Positions 12,791 to 28,539 of a DNA stretch of 64,000 bases are shown here, one piece after another. Source of the DNA: Adiantum capillus-veneris (Eukaryota > Streptophyta > Polypodiopsida > Polypodiales > Pteridaceae); NCBI GenBank assembly GCA_014529385.2, contig CM043962.1, positions 88,315,180 through 88,379,179 on the forward strand. Reading direction: 5' to 3'. The number at the start of each line of letters is the position of its first letter. Position 1 is the stretch's first letter. Below the pieces are notes generated by a model. The model was given only the letters and a program-made list of their open reading frames with translations. It was not told the origin of the DNA and did not search any database. Made by a program: the position numbers and the translations under genes.

Positions 12791-14587
12791 GCTCGTTGAC
12801 CAATGGACTAGACAAGACATAAAGGAGAAAAATATATACTATGTGTTGGACACCACTGTGTAGTATATCAAAGTACTTAAAAATCGTTGTTCATTATCCC
12901 ATAGCACCTTAGCTCGCATGAGTAGATGCATAGCTTATAGACAAATCATCTCAATCAAAATTCCTTTCAATACAATTAGAAGCCATGACCTTAGCACTGT
13001 TCGAGTATTCAGCTTAGAACACAATGCAGAGAAATGAAATATGAAAAGAGGAATGACGTATGTGATGTACTACCAGGAGGGTATACTGTATTTGAAAAAA
13101 TATATACCATTGTTGGCATATGGGGAGAGGTACAAGAGTTGCAACTAGCAAACTCACACCAAAGTATAGAGTGGTGGCACCTTGACTCGACAATCGCAAA
13201 GTTAAAATTAAATTAAATTGGAACACAAAGAAAAAGTTATCCATAACTTTGTTGAAACTGAAATGTGAGACAACTTACCGAGAAGAAAAACTCTGCAGTT
13301 CTAACTTAATAGCATAGATCAACTGAGTCACAAAGAAACATAAAAGCTAGGAACGAGATTCATTTTGATCGTATAGCTTAATGTAAGAGACAAAAGTACA
13401 CCGACTACTTACAAATGTATATTATGACTAGCCTTGGATTGATTAGAAAGTGAGATGAAATTGATATATTGTTGATTGTTAATATTGTAGTAGATTTTAA
13501 ATCCTAAAATATAACACCGAGCTGTCAATTGTGGCAGACTGCAATCCAAACATATCTATTCAGAAACCAAAAAGCCATAGAGATATGGAGAGAGCCAACA
13601 TCTTCATCCTTTTCATCAGACAAATTGGCACATCATCCATCCCCTTTTTTTTAGACTTGTAATTTGCTTTTGATATAAGACTCTTAAAAAACACATTCAT
13701 GATCATCGTGTACAGCTACTAATAAGACCTTCTTTGCACATTTCTATCTAATTACAAATTTGGCAAGAGCCCTATAAATCTATTTCAAGGTGGGAAGATG
13801 TTTTTGGAGGTTTGATGCATCCCATCCTTCGATCCTCAACCATTGGAACTATCAAGCCCAACACTATGTAGTCAACTACCACAAGAGTTCCTGAACTATC
13901 CTTGTCAGCAAGCTTACGAGGAGCGTCAAACCTTTGTGGCATATAGGACATCAAAAGACTTACATGAGATGAGAGTAGGCTTGCAGTAGAAACCTTTAGT
14001 ATAGAAATGAAGCTTTATGTGAGCTTGCATCTGGAAGCAAAAGAAAATGTGAGAAGGGAGCATGAGATGTTGGATGTCACATGAGGGACATTTGACGAAA
14101 CTCAATTTGTCCCTTGCATGTGCAAAGCTATTAGCCTCCGCATTTGAGTAGGGTGGGAGAGAGCAATGCAATGCGAGACTTTAGCTTCTCAGTGAAAAAC
14201 TCGACACCTAGCATTATATCACAAGATGAAATTAGCATTGCAAGTAGTGACAATGAAATCGTCGCTTTCGATCCTTTGTTTTTTTACCTTTAGAAGTTCC
14301 AAGGGAACCGGTCCTTTCATTCTAGGTCATACAGCGTTCGATCTTATATTGATGAAGGCTCATCGCCGACTCTTGGCACTCATGACACTGGTCGTCCACA
14401 TCGAAGCAAGGAATCTAAGGGCTATGTAGGGATGCTGGTGTAGGCTACGATCATGTTGAGGGAGAGGACGTCATTCTAGTGCAAAGTACGTTGATGTGGA
14501 GAGCACTTTGTGTTCAGTTTTTTGTTGAAGCGTGGGCTTGAACGTCACCGAGTGTGCACCATAGCTAAGGTAAAGGGGTGGGGTGTG

Positions 14588-14588
<1 letters not shown>
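12791..14588. other. no gene recognised
   Basis: AT-rich sequence. Frames of 60-80 codons on both strands lack recognisable motifs. Confidence 0.5.

Positions 14589-14627
<39 letters not shown>
14589..14627. repeat. poly(G) run of 39 bases
   Basis: Thirty-nine consecutive G residues on the plus strand. Frames crossing it give poly-Gly or poly-Pro and are artefacts. It would form a very stable quadruplex-type structure, and such runs are error-prone in sequencing. Confidence 0.95.
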
Positions 14628-14628
<1 letters not shown>

Positions 14629-14880
14629 TGAAATGGAATGCTATATTAACCGTCTTCAAAAGGGAAAAATTAGACTGATACAATCCTTGTGTATCTATTC
14701 TAATGGCTGGGTATTAAAAATATAATGAAGTAAAGTAAAAGACTAAAGAAGATAAAAATATTCAGGTTGAAATCTTCATTATCATTGTCAATGCCTGTGG
14801 ATGCACGGCTTCATGCGTTGTCCGAGAAAGTATGGCACTGATCTCTGAAAAGCTTTGTCAATGTCCGCCTTCGTACGTCG

Positions 14881-15003
<123 letters not shown>

Positions 15004-15948
15004 GGGGGGGGGAGGGAAGAATGGCACGGAATTGCTGAGATTTTGTGGAGGCCAGGAAGCCTGTAGAGTAGTGGTAAATACAAGCTGGTGGCTCCCAAAG
15101 CTTGGTGTGGTTTACCTAGAGGGTGTTGAACTAGGGAGGTGCAGATGGTTGGGATGGTTGGTTTGGACTATGCAGGGGAGCCCTCCCCCGTGCATATCAT
15201 GGTTGCAATTTGGGATTGCGATTGAGCTCAAAATGGCCATGTTGATATACAACATGTACCCTTGATACCATGATGGGTCCTACTTAATGAAAGTATATCC
15301 AAATGGTTTACGTTGTTGAATGCATCAAAGTATAGAACACTACAGGGTTGCAACAAAATGAAACAGAGAGAGGTGCCTTTCACAAGCCCAAACAAAAGCA
15401 ATCGCTGTGACTTTCCTTGGTGAGGAGGAGTGCCAAAATCTGGTTGACTCAACTGTATGACGAGCATGCAAGTGAAGGGTTAGTGGTTCGGGTGGTCGTA
15501 GTTGGTAGCCGTGCAAAGTTTGTGCATGTGTGACGGACTAAAAAGAAAAGAAAAATGGCAAAGGAAGGGTGGTTGGTCGCTATCAACGAGCGTGAACAAA
15601 AAGTGTCACTACAGAGAGAGAAAGAGAGCGATAGTGAAATTCCAATGCATGGATGGGTTGGTTGGGCAGCCACAGAGAGAGATCACCCACTGTTCATGCA
15701 GTCTAGAGAGAGATAGAGGTTGTAGTCTCTTTGCATGAACTGGCAAGAGCGGTTGATTAGGCAGGGCATGGCAATTGTAGTGAGATAGAGACTTAGCGAC
15801 TACTTGTGCACAAGAGCTGGCTGAATGGGAATACTAGCCATTGCTTGGCCGGCCTAAGTGGAGAAAGGGAGGGAGAGGAGTGAAGAATCCATGCGGCCCT
15901 CACGTAGCTGGGTGGGTTGACGTCATGCAGGCCCAAAAAGTTGGCAAC

Positions 15949-15952
<4 letters not shown>

Positions 15953-16037
<85 letters not shown>
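15953..16037. repeat. (GA)n microsatellite
   Basis: Pure AG run. Confidence 0.97.
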
Positions 16038-16039
<2 letters not shown>

Positions 16040-16429
16040 CTCTGGTTAAATATCGGCTTTCTAGGTCGCGTGTAGGTGGGCGTGATTGGCCCAGCCGGTC
16101 ACGTCGCTTTTTGGGGGGGCAGGAGACATCTTCAACATATGTAGCACATGCGCCCCATCATGTGCATATGCACGCACGTAGTGCAGTTTTGTTTATTTCA
16201 TACTATCAAGCATCAAGACTATTTTATTGGATACTCTGGCACCTTTTATATGCTAATTTCCAAAGAAGCATAATTAGGTCTTTCCAATCTCAAAAAAATC
16301 TTAAGTACGGAATAGAAGGGTGAGTTTAGGAAATGAAAAGACTTATGAAGGTGGAAATTCAAAAGACTTTTTGTGTCCATATATATAAATAGGTGGTAGA
16401 CTTTACATTGGTGAGTTTGTGTTTTTTTT

Positions 16430-17310
16430 CTCCTTCATTTTTGGACTGCATAAGGAGTCTTTAGTAAAGCATTGGATTTTTGGTGCAATTGTGGACCATC
16501 GGATAAAGCTTACGAATTAGTGCCACATGGTGAAAAAACGTTCTTTTTAATATATATTTTTTAATCTTTACGAGAGGTATTGACATTTGTGTATCTTTCT
16601 CTAAAGAGAGACATTTAATATTGGGTCACACACAATCTTTCTCAATTTTCTACAATGCTTCTAAGTGGTTTTTGAACTATATAAGGAGTTCTTAGTGAAG
16701 GGTGGATTTTTGGGTGCAAATCTGGACCATTGGAAAAAGCTTGTCGATTAATACCATGTAACAAGCTAATGATAATTTTTAATTATTTTTTATAGGGCCT
16801 TGTAGAAGGTGTTTACATTTTTGTACCTCTGTCTTTAAAGAAGGACATTGAGTTTTGTGTCAAACATTATTTTTTATGCTTTTGGAATATATTGTAATGT
16901 AAATATTTATTGTTACATTTTTTTTCAAAATACATAATATTGTATTGTGACACTGCATGTTTAAAAATAATAGTATCACTTTCTATTTTTCTCAAAGAAG
17001 CTTTTTATTAAAAATTTCTTGTCAATAGCTTAAAGTAGGCCATAGTGAATTTTCACCTTGTTCAAACATTATTTTCCATGCTCGTGGAATATATTGTAGT
17101 CTAAATAGTTTATTGTTACTCAAGGAACATAATATTTTATTGCGAAACAAATGTTTTAAGAAATTAGTTTCACTTTCTTGTTTTCTCTCACAAAGAAACT
17201 TTCTATTATTAAATTCTTCTCATAACCTTATATAGGCCATAGTAAATTCTTTAGTATTTTCTTCTCTTTAAAGTGTCTTTGCACTATATAGGTAGTGAAT
17301 TCTTTTTTGG
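16430..17310. repeat. diverged tandem duplications in AT-rich DNA
   Basis: Two pairs of degenerate repeats are visible. One pair starts near 16440 and 16665 (shared words ATAAGGAGT, GTGGATTTTTGG, TGGACCAT and AAAGCTT). The other starts near 16870 and 17080 (shared GGAATATATTGTA, TTTATTGTTAC and ACATAATATT). No coding potential was seen. Confidence 0.6.
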
Positions 17311-17366
17311 CCCTCATAAGGTCATAGAAGAATGTTGAGAAAATGAGCACCTTTTGAGCCCTTCAT

Positions 17367-17553
17367 ATGGAGGTTTTCCATCGTAGACAAGTGTCCTCTT
17401 TCATTGAAAAGGAAATCTTTGTTTTATAATATGGAGGTTGTCCATCGTAGACAAGTTTCCTCTTTCATTGAAAAGGATATCTTTGTTCATATGGAGGTTG
17501 TCCATCGTAGACAAGTGTCCTCTTTCATTGAAAAGGATATCTTTGTTTTATAA
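17367..17553. repeat. three-copy ~60-bp tandem repeat
   Basis: Three near-identical units of ATGGAGGTTGTCCATCGTAG followed by ACAAGTGTCCTCTTTCATTG start at about 17367, 17430 and 17487. Spacings are 63 and 57 bp. Confidence 0.85.
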
Positions 17554-20398
<2,845 letters not shown>

Positions 20399-22108
20399 AA
20401 GCCTTCCCAACATCTTGTGTTGGCTACCATATGGATACTATCCCCTAAAGTTTTAGTTTTTAAAGTTAAAAACCTAATGTCTAGCCCCTCAAAAACCTGG
20501 GCGACTTTCACTGTCTTAGGTTTTTATCATGGTGTCACGACTTTCGTAATGTATCATTGCCCCACTCTGATGGAAAGCTGTCTGCCTTGGCTTCCCTACC
20601 TCCCAACCATGAATAGAATCCTACCCTGATTACCTCGTATATTCATCAAGGCTAGGCGTCCGCAGCACCACCTCTAATGAGCATCTGTTGGAGTGCATCC
20701 CTGCTTCCTCCACTACAAAAGGTGAGGGTGTTTTCTCCCCTCACTTAGGCTTGGTCTTCCTTAGCTGCTTGGAAATTTACTTGGCATGGTGACTGCTCAC
20801 AGGTTTCGTTAAATCTCATAAACTCAAATCCTTGCTCTGATATCTGACTATAAAGCAGGAATTTAATAAGAACCTTATTGAAAAAACTGGTCTTTTTTGG
20901 ATACTTTTATCTTCTCACATTGGCAAAGGAGCTTTTTTTGGATGCTTGACTGATACTGATTGCATAAAAGTGGACATTACAAAACTAGTAATGGTGCTGG
21001 GTATGCATTAACTCTGGTGATGGTACTGGTTTGGGCTTCCTTATCTGGTACTGACTGAAACCTGGTGATGATGCTGGTGATGACAGGTTTCCTTACCTTG
21101 GATAGTGAAAGAATTTGATTATTTTCTTGTTGGCTTCTAGTTCTGCTCACTGAATGTAGAAATCTGTAAAATTTTTCCCACTGACTGACTTTATTGCTTG
21201 GTTACAGGCCACCAGCTGGTTTTTTTTTTGTCTCAAATTTTTGGTATATTTCACATCAGTATAGATTGTTGTTTGGCTTCTTGACTGGTCCTCTGACTGA
21301 GCTAGAATATGACATCTAACACTATTTTTTAAAAAGAACCAGATGGTGAGCATATGGGCTGAATGCCTGGTGGTGGTGCTGGCTTTGCATGGTTTGTTTT
21401 GGTTACTAAAATGTTGCCATATTCTGATAAAACTAGTAACAAAAATTGAAAAAAAATATAGATCTGGCTTGGTCTAACTGATTTTTTGCACAGACCTTGT
21501 GTCTTCAGCTTAAACTTGGGTGCTAGCCGTATCTGGTTTGACACTATACAGATCTTCAGGTTGTGTTTTGGCTGCCATTTTTTGGTACAGCTATGACCAC
21601 ATCAATATGGAATGCAGTTTAGCCTCTCTACCTATTAGTTAGAAAAAAAGAAGGGGTGGGAGCTTATAATGGGCCTGGACTAGCTGGTCATACTTGGAAG
21701 TTACATGTGCAGGCTTAATCTAAAGGAACATTGCAAAAGGGTACACTGGTTTTTTTCAGATTGGTTCACATCAGTATATGATGGTGTTTGGGTTCTTTTT
21801 CTGGTACAGACTTATGCTCTGCTACTAGTCGGCTGAAGTATAGCAGATATAAACAGATTCTCGATACAAGTATTGCTCGATATTTTAAATTTTTGGCAGT
21901 AACTCGAGCTTACTTTATGGTTGCTTTCTTGAGTATTGCATACTGAATCCTACTTTGATCTACTGTTCTGTGTTTGACTGCTTGAGGGGAGTGGACTATA
22001 ATTCGGACTTATAAGATGTAATGGTATTGTGACCCTGGTAGTTACTTCTCTGGCTTTTATTTCTCTAAACTGATGGTTCAACTCTTACTGTAGTCTCAAA
22101 AGGAAACT
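20399..22108. repeat. large repeat, copy B
   Basis: About 1.7 kb collinear with 24053-25742. Both end at the same words, TCTCAAAAGGAAACT, after which the sequences diverge. Differences are small substitutions and short indels. No complete protein was recognised. Confidence 0.9.
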
Positions 22109-22878
22109 GATCATAGGAATGCAAAAAACTACATTACCTGTTGCATATTATTTGTTAAGTTAGTGGCATCAGGTTTTTATTCGGGTATTTGATAACCTTA
22201 GTTAATTTGATATTGAAAGCTTGGTAGCACTACTGGTTTTACTACCAAAATGGAACAAAAGACAGTGCTGGAAATACTTGGACAATTAAACTGCTACTGA
22301 TGATTATTTTGTTTGGATACTTTAATATATGCTGTTGGGTAAACATGCCTACTACAGATTCTGATATGGCGGGCGTGATCTATAAAACGCTCTTCTGGTT
22401 TTTACCTAGTGGGCTTGACATTGGAACACATTTTCAGGATAAAACTACTTAACTAAGCTTTTTACAAATGATATGGATTAGTTGACATTTTGCACATTAT
22501 TAGTGCTAAATATATGAGTAACTCTGAAAAAAATGATGATGTAAAATCCTCAAGATTTTAATTATGCAGGACAGTAGCTAGTAATTTTTTAAAAAAAGTT
22601 TGACATGGATAACAACTGATAGATTCTTTGAAGCCTGCCATACGTAGCCAAGTCAAACATATCTGTTGTCTTGACTATATGGATGCATGTGAGAATTCTA
22701 TCTTGGCTAAAAAGGTTTAACTTGCTGCAGTCCGACTTTGGAAGCATTTGATGCTACAATCGGGATAGTTTTTGATACCTTTGTACAAATTCCTTTGGGA
22801 TGATACTTCATTCTTACTATATTGTACTGTTCTGATTCAAAGACTGAATTGTTTCTGTACATATCTTTGCCTTGACAT

Positions 22879-23035
22879 CTTTAGCCAGTCGTCTTTTTGA
22901 ACATCTTGTTCAATTGGTGTGTTATTTATTTAGTTTAATAGCTACACACACACACCTTTAGCCAGTCGTCTTTTTGAACATCTTGTTCAATTGGTGTGTT
23001 ATTTATTTAGTTTAATAGCTACACACACACACACC
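22879..23035. repeat. 77-bp tandem duplication ending in (AC)n
   Basis: CTTTAGCCAGTCGTCTTTTT and the following ~57 bases occur at 22879 and again at 22956, each ending in a short CACACA run. Apart from CA-run length the two units look identical. Confidence 0.9.
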
Positions 23036-23550
23036 TTTAAACACCAAGCCCTCCCAGGAAATTGGAAGGACTATGATGTTGGCTTTAGATATTTTTTTGT
23101 CTATAGGCTTTGAGTGACCCACTGTCTGTAATTCTTTAATTGGTTGCGATAGGTGTTAGGTAGTATCTCCTTGACTATAGATTGGATTCCCTCTCATGAC
23201 TATTATAGTCTTTATGGCTTAGTCATTTTTAAGTAGCAGCTTAATCCAATTCTACTTACCTATGCTTTGACAAATTGGTTTCTTGACTATTACAGGTACT
23301 TGCTACTCATATGTTGAACAAGATGACTTTTTGGAACAAGATGACTTGCCTTATGCTTCTCTCCCAACTGCTACTCAATGACAACCATACTTACTTCAAA
23401 CTGGCTCACAAAGACTTAAAACTCTTACAGGAGTGATGTCTTCCTTGAGGACTTTATCTACAGACAAATCTCCCCCTTTTTAGTGCCACTCTTATATATA
23501 TATATATATATATATTTATACATTAGAAATCTCATCTTTCTGGTGAGGTA

Positions 23551-23597
23551 GTAGGCCCATACACAATGGGCCTACTGCCAAGACCCATTGTGTATGG
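23551..23597. other. overlapping alternative hairpins
   Basis: GTAGGCCCA (23551-23559) pairs with TGGGCCTAC (23567-23575). Alternatively CCATACACAATGGG (23557-23570) pairs perfectly with CCCATTGTGTATGG (23584-23597). The two stems share bases and cannot form together. Confidence 0.7.
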
Positions 23598-23614
23598 CAC
23601 CTGGGTTAGGGCAG

Positions 23615-23774
<160 letters not shown>

Positions 23775-23847
23775 GTCATGACTTCTGACCTAGATAGCGT
23801 CTATGGGGCTCGGTTAATGTTCTATTGTGGATTTAGGGGATTTTACC

Positions 23848-24165
23848 TTATGTTTTACATGCTAAATTACTGCCTTGGGGCTGTGGTGGCTCTAGCACCT
23901 CATCTCGAGGGGGTGGTAGACTATACTCCGAATCACTGTCTAAGCTCAAACGGTTAAATTCAGCTGTTGTGCCGGGTAAGGGATTACCTTGTGCTATACA
24001 AATGCTTGATTTGTTATCACATTGGTTGATATTAGAGTTTACCATAAAATTAAAGCCTTCCCAACATCTTGTGTTGGCTACCCTATGGATACTATCCCCT
24101 AAAGTTTTAGTTTTTAAAGTTAAAAACCTAATGTCTAGCCCCTCAAAAACCTGGGCGGCTTTCAC
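23848..24165 (-). pseudogene. unidentified coding-like fragment inside the large repeat
   Basis: The minus strand of copy C reads about 105 codons, including KAAQVFEGLDIRFLTLKTKT, WEGFNFMVNSNINQCDNK and a Pro/Ser/Asp-rich end (DSDSEYSLPPPRDE). Copies A and B keep the same peptide up to their repeat borders. Further upstream on the minus strand another conserved run reads SPFVVEEAGMHSDRCSLEVV, separated by stops common to all copies. Mostly intact peptides suggest a former gene or element ORF, perhaps with an intron (an AG|GTAAT junction follows DEYTR). I do not recognise the family. Confidence 0.35.
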
Positions 24166-25742
24166 TGTCTTAGGTTTTTATCATGGTGTCGCGAATTTCA
24201 TACTGTATCACTGCCCATCTTTGATGGAAATCTGCATGCCTTGGCTTCCCTACCTCCCACTCATGAATAGAATCCTACTCGGATTACCTCGTATATTCAT
24301 CAAGGCTAGGCGGCCGCGGCACCACCTCTAATGAGCATCTGTCGGAGTGCATCCCTGCCTCCTCCACTACAAAAGGTGAGGGTGTTTTCTCCCCTCACTT
24401 AGGCTTGGTCTTCCTAAGCTGCTTGGAAATTTACTTGGCATGGCGACTGCTCACAGGTTTCATTAAATCTCATAAACTCAAATCCTTGCTCTAATATCCG
24501 ACTATAAAACAGGAATTTAATAAGAACCTTATTGAAAAAACTGGTCTTTTTTGGATACTTTTATCTTCTCACATTGGCAAAGGAGCTTTTTTTGGATGCT
24601 TGACTGGTACTGATTGCATAAAAGTGGACATTAGAAAACTAGGAATGGTGCTAGGTATGCATTAACTCTGGTGATAGTACTGGTTTGGGCTTCTTTATCT
24701 GGTACTGACTGAAACTTGGTGATGATACTGGTGACGGTGTTGGTGATGACAGGTTTCCTTACCTTGGCATAGTGAAAGAATTTGATTATTTTCTTGCTGG
24801 CTTCCAGTTCTGCTCACTGAATGTAGAAATCTGTAAAATTTTGCCCACTGACTGACTTTACTGCCTGGTTACTAGCCACCAACTTGTTTTTTTTTGTCTC
24901 AAATTTTTGGTATAATTCTGGTATATTTCACATCAGTATAGATTGTTGTTTGGCTTCTTGGCTGATCCTCTGAATGAGCTAGAATATGACATCTAACACT
25001 ATTTTCTAAAAATAACCAGATGGTGAGCATATGGGCTGAAAGCCTGGTGTGTGGTGGTGCTGGCTAAAACTAGTAACCAAAATTGCAAAAAAATATAGAT
25101 CTGGCCTGGTCTAACTATTTTTTTGCACAGACCTTGTGTCTTCAGCTTAAACTTGGGTGCTAGCCGTATCTGGTTTGACACTATACAGATCTTCAGGTTG
25201 TGTTTTGGCTGCCATTTTTTGGTACAGCTATGACCACATCAATATGGAATGCAGTTTAGCCTCTCTACCTGTTAGTTAGAAAAAAAGGGGTGGGAGCTTA
25301 TAATGGGCCTGGACTAGCTGGTCATACTTGGACGTTACATATGCAGGCTTAATCTAAAGGAACATTGCAAAAGGGTACACTGGTTTTTTCAGATTGGTTC
25401 ACATCAGTATATGATGGTGTTTGGGTTTCTTTTTTTGGTACTGACTTATCCTCTACTACTATCGGGCTGCAGTATAGCAGATATAAATAGATTCCCGATA
25501 CAAGTATTGCTCGATATTTCAAATTTTTGGCAGTAACTCGAGCTTACTTTATGGTTGCTTTCTTGAGTATTGCATACTGAATCCTACTTTGATCTACTGT
25601 TCTGTGTTTGACTGCTTGAGGGGAGTGGACTATAATTCGGACTTATAAGATGTAATGGTATTGTGACCCTGGCAGTTACTTCTCTGGCTTTTATTTCTCT
25701 AAACTGATGGTTCAACTCTTACTGTAGTCTCAAAAGGAAACT
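23990..25742. repeat. large repeat, copy C
   Basis: Third and longest copy. 24053-25742 matches copy B and 23998-24060 matches the start of copy A. It carries an extra block on the left (from about 23772) absent from A and B, so it may be nearest to the source unit. Confidence 0.88.
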
Positions 25743-26172
25743 CTTCCCCCTCAGATGCACACGCCCCTCCTTACCAAGTCCTTGGTGGTGATGACGATGC
25801 ATGCCCCGCACCTCGGTTCAGTTCCATGTTGCATCAGCATGCAGCAAACTTGCAACTCTTGCCCTCACTTGTCTTCCAATAAACTCAATCAGCCTCTACT
25901 CACGTAGCTCGCAGACAAACAGTTCCTACACTCGCAACAGTTCGTGCTCAGAGAGGGTGTCCCTCGCTTCCCTGTTCTAGTATGGGCCCCCTCTTTACTC
26001 CGTCTTGCTCTCATCGTCATCGAAATTGCCTTTGCTCAACAGGTTGCAGATGTATAATGTACTCCGCCTAGGCTTGGATGTGTCTGCGTAGCCCTGCTTT
26101 GATCATGGCCCTCTACCTGTCTTTCTCTTGCAAGCCATCAAGGTCTATATCCAATTTCCCTTGCGCAGACCT

Positions 26173-26270
<98 letters not shown>

Positions 26271-27646
26271 CATTGGCGTGCAAAAATAAAACAAAAAAAT
26301 ATCTCCTCTATCTGTCCTTCCAGGTTTTGATATCGAAAAAAAATATCTCACGCCTCTGTGGAGATGATTGAAGCACCCTAGTTTTTTGATGAGCTTCTTG
26401 TCCAGGCTGCCTCTTGGAGTGCATTGATTGTACGATATGCCCATACGTAGCAGGGTGGGCTAAATAAGAGGTCTGCATTATTATTACCTGGCACATGCGG
26501 GTCTCTCTCACCTATGCTTGCACTCAAAAACACAACTGCACACGATGCATGCCATGTAAACAAATGCGTAGCATGTCACAAATCACACAAAATCAATATC
26601 TCTCTCTCCCTCCCTCTCTCTCTCTCTCCACATTAGAAACTCGTCTCCTACTTTGCGAATCGTCTCTACCACCCGTCCTTCCCCTCTGGGCCCTCCCTTT
26701 TCTCTCCCCCTCCATGTTGCGCATTGGCTTTTTGGTATGTGGAAGGCCATAGAGTTCATTGTGCAAGGTTGTTGCAACACTGAGGTCGTTGGATTCTTTG
26801 GGTGGATGAGCGCCACATGGAAAGGGTCTTTGTAAAATAAATTTGTTGTCCCCTCAATTGTTTCCTTACACTTTCTGAGAGACAAGTGTCCCTAAAGGAT
26901 TCAAAAGTCTTGTTAATAGAAAGCTAAAACTTTGGAATAGAAAGCTATTCTTCAAGGCAGCCTTTACTTTGTCAGCAAGCTTGAAAATGACTTTAGAGAT
27001 CAAAACATTAAACAAAATATTCATAGGAGTTTGATTTTATGATGCAGTCTTCAAGAAAGTATTTTTGTCTAAGGGACAAGTTTCCTCCTTATACAAATAC
27101 ACGCTGGGAAATACTAGTAGAATTTTCAAACTTGCAAAATATTTGAACTATTTTTTAGTATGTTTTATCAAGTTTTCCCCCCTTTACCATCCTTTGCAAC
27201 CGGCTAATCTCAATTTTCAATCGGCTTAAGCTTAAGCTCAGACACACCTTTCTCAAACACTGAGATATTGATAAACAATTCTCTCATTTGAGGATTTCAA
27301 AAAGATTCACTTCACTTTTTATTTTGATTTTTAATGTGTCTTTTTATTTTACTTCCTCTTTATTTTATTTTGTTTCAAAATATTGATGTGCAATGTGCAC
27401 CATTTACCTTATTATTGGGGCCCCTTCATAATATATAAGCCATTTGTGAGTAGCGGGTACCAATTAGAAGAAAATAAAAAAATGACATGATTGAGACTTA
27501 CCTTAAATGTTATTTAAATTTTATAATATTAAATGGATATTTTTATTTCACCTTTCATTTTGCATCCTCACATGGCTTGACTTCTCTTGCATTCTATTCT
27601 TTTAGAATGCTAAAGTGAAGCTTCATCTTACATTTTCCTAGTAATT

Positions 27647-27650
<4 letters not shown>
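25743..27650. other. no gene recognised
   Basis: Mixed unique DNA with a GA microsatellite and a short CT run near 26600-26627. Frames of 60-100 codons are microsatellite or random. Confidence 0.5.
26174..26268. repeat. (GA)n microsatellite
   Basis: Pure AG run. Confidence 0.97.

Positions 27651-27697
<47 letters not shown>
27651..27697. repeat. (AC)n microsatellite
   Basis: Pure AC run followed by TATATA. Confidence 0.95.
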
Positions 27698-27702
<5 letters not shown>

Positions 27703-27876
27703 CGAGGTAGCCAACACAAGGAGGAGGGGTAGGGGCAGCATGGAGAGATTCATTTTTTTAATTATAGGAATGTCACAAAGGCATCAATGAGCTCATGGAA
27801 GTGGAGGGGTGCTCAGAAGGTCCGATTTTGATGCCTATGTGCAGAGGTTTGAATTTAGAAGGCTTGCGTGATAATT

Positions 27877-28491
27877 TTACCCTAGATTGGGAGCAAAAGG
27901 CGATGGAATTTGTACCCTGAAATGCTGAGATATAAGTCTCATCGGCAATTCTAGCTCTCCGTAAATCATGTCACTGTATTTGTATTTATTTCCCTTTGCT
28001 TTGACGAATGCCTTCTCATTGTCCAGTGACTTTGTCTTCGCCAGCAAATCGTGTTGCCCTGGGAGGAAATGTAAAGCTTCGTTGATGATTTTCTTCGTGA
28101 TCTTTACTTTCACCTTCGACCCAGCCTTGTCTGTGAGCATTGCCTGCCCATCATATTGTATCGAGCTCATGAGCTCGTGGGACCTCATGTAATCTGTTCC
28201 CCATGGCTGTAATCTGAAAAATTTATCCAATTGTACAGCTCGCACTACCTCTATTACCTCCGGCCTTTGGTGGAGATTCCATATCTTCCGTGGCATGATA
28301 GTTGTCTTTACCAAGTCACCATCCGCATCCTTAAACTTCGAGATGAATATGTGGGCAGGGATTTGAACAAGTATTTCATCCGAGATGTGAGCCTTTTTGT
28401 TTGTGGCGAGCTCCTCCACTTCATATGGTGTTGTTGTCCACTGCCTTTCTTTCTTTTGGCGAGGCATTCTAGCTTGTGTCAGGAGAATCAC
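27877..28491 (-). CDS. 204-codon ORF of unknown function, 3' side of Gypsy-1
   Basis: An intact minus-strand frame beginning ILLTQARMPRQKKERQWTTT; the basic MPRQKKERQW start could be the true N-terminus (Met-9). The middle reads VVRAVQLDKFFRLQPWGTDY and KVKVKITKKIINEALHFLPG. The last block vaguely recalls the helical segment of plant mobile-domain and putative transposon proteins, but I would not assign it. No signal peptide or membrane segment was seen. It lies beyond the motif-rich non-coding region. Its openness in decayed surroundings suggests recent coding status, either as an accessory ORF of Gypsy-1 or as part of another element. Confidence 0.45.
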   Translation of the reverse strand: MILLTQARMPRQKKERQWTTTPYEVEELATNKKAHISDEILVQIPAHIFISKFKDADGDLVKTTIMPRKIWNLHQRPEVIEVVRAVQLDKFFRLQPWGTDYMRSHELMSSIQYDGQAMLTDKAGSKVKVKITKKIINEALHFLPGQHDLLAKTKSLDNEKAFVKAKGNKYKYSDMIYGELELPMRLISQHFRVQIPSPFAPNLG

Positions 28492-28539
28492 AAGCTATCA
28501 GGATTTTCCCTTCGCAATCAATCACATTTAGACTTTTAG

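Noticed and set aside
14471-14725. Poly-Pro or poly-Gly frames
   Set aside because: Caused by the 39-base G run.
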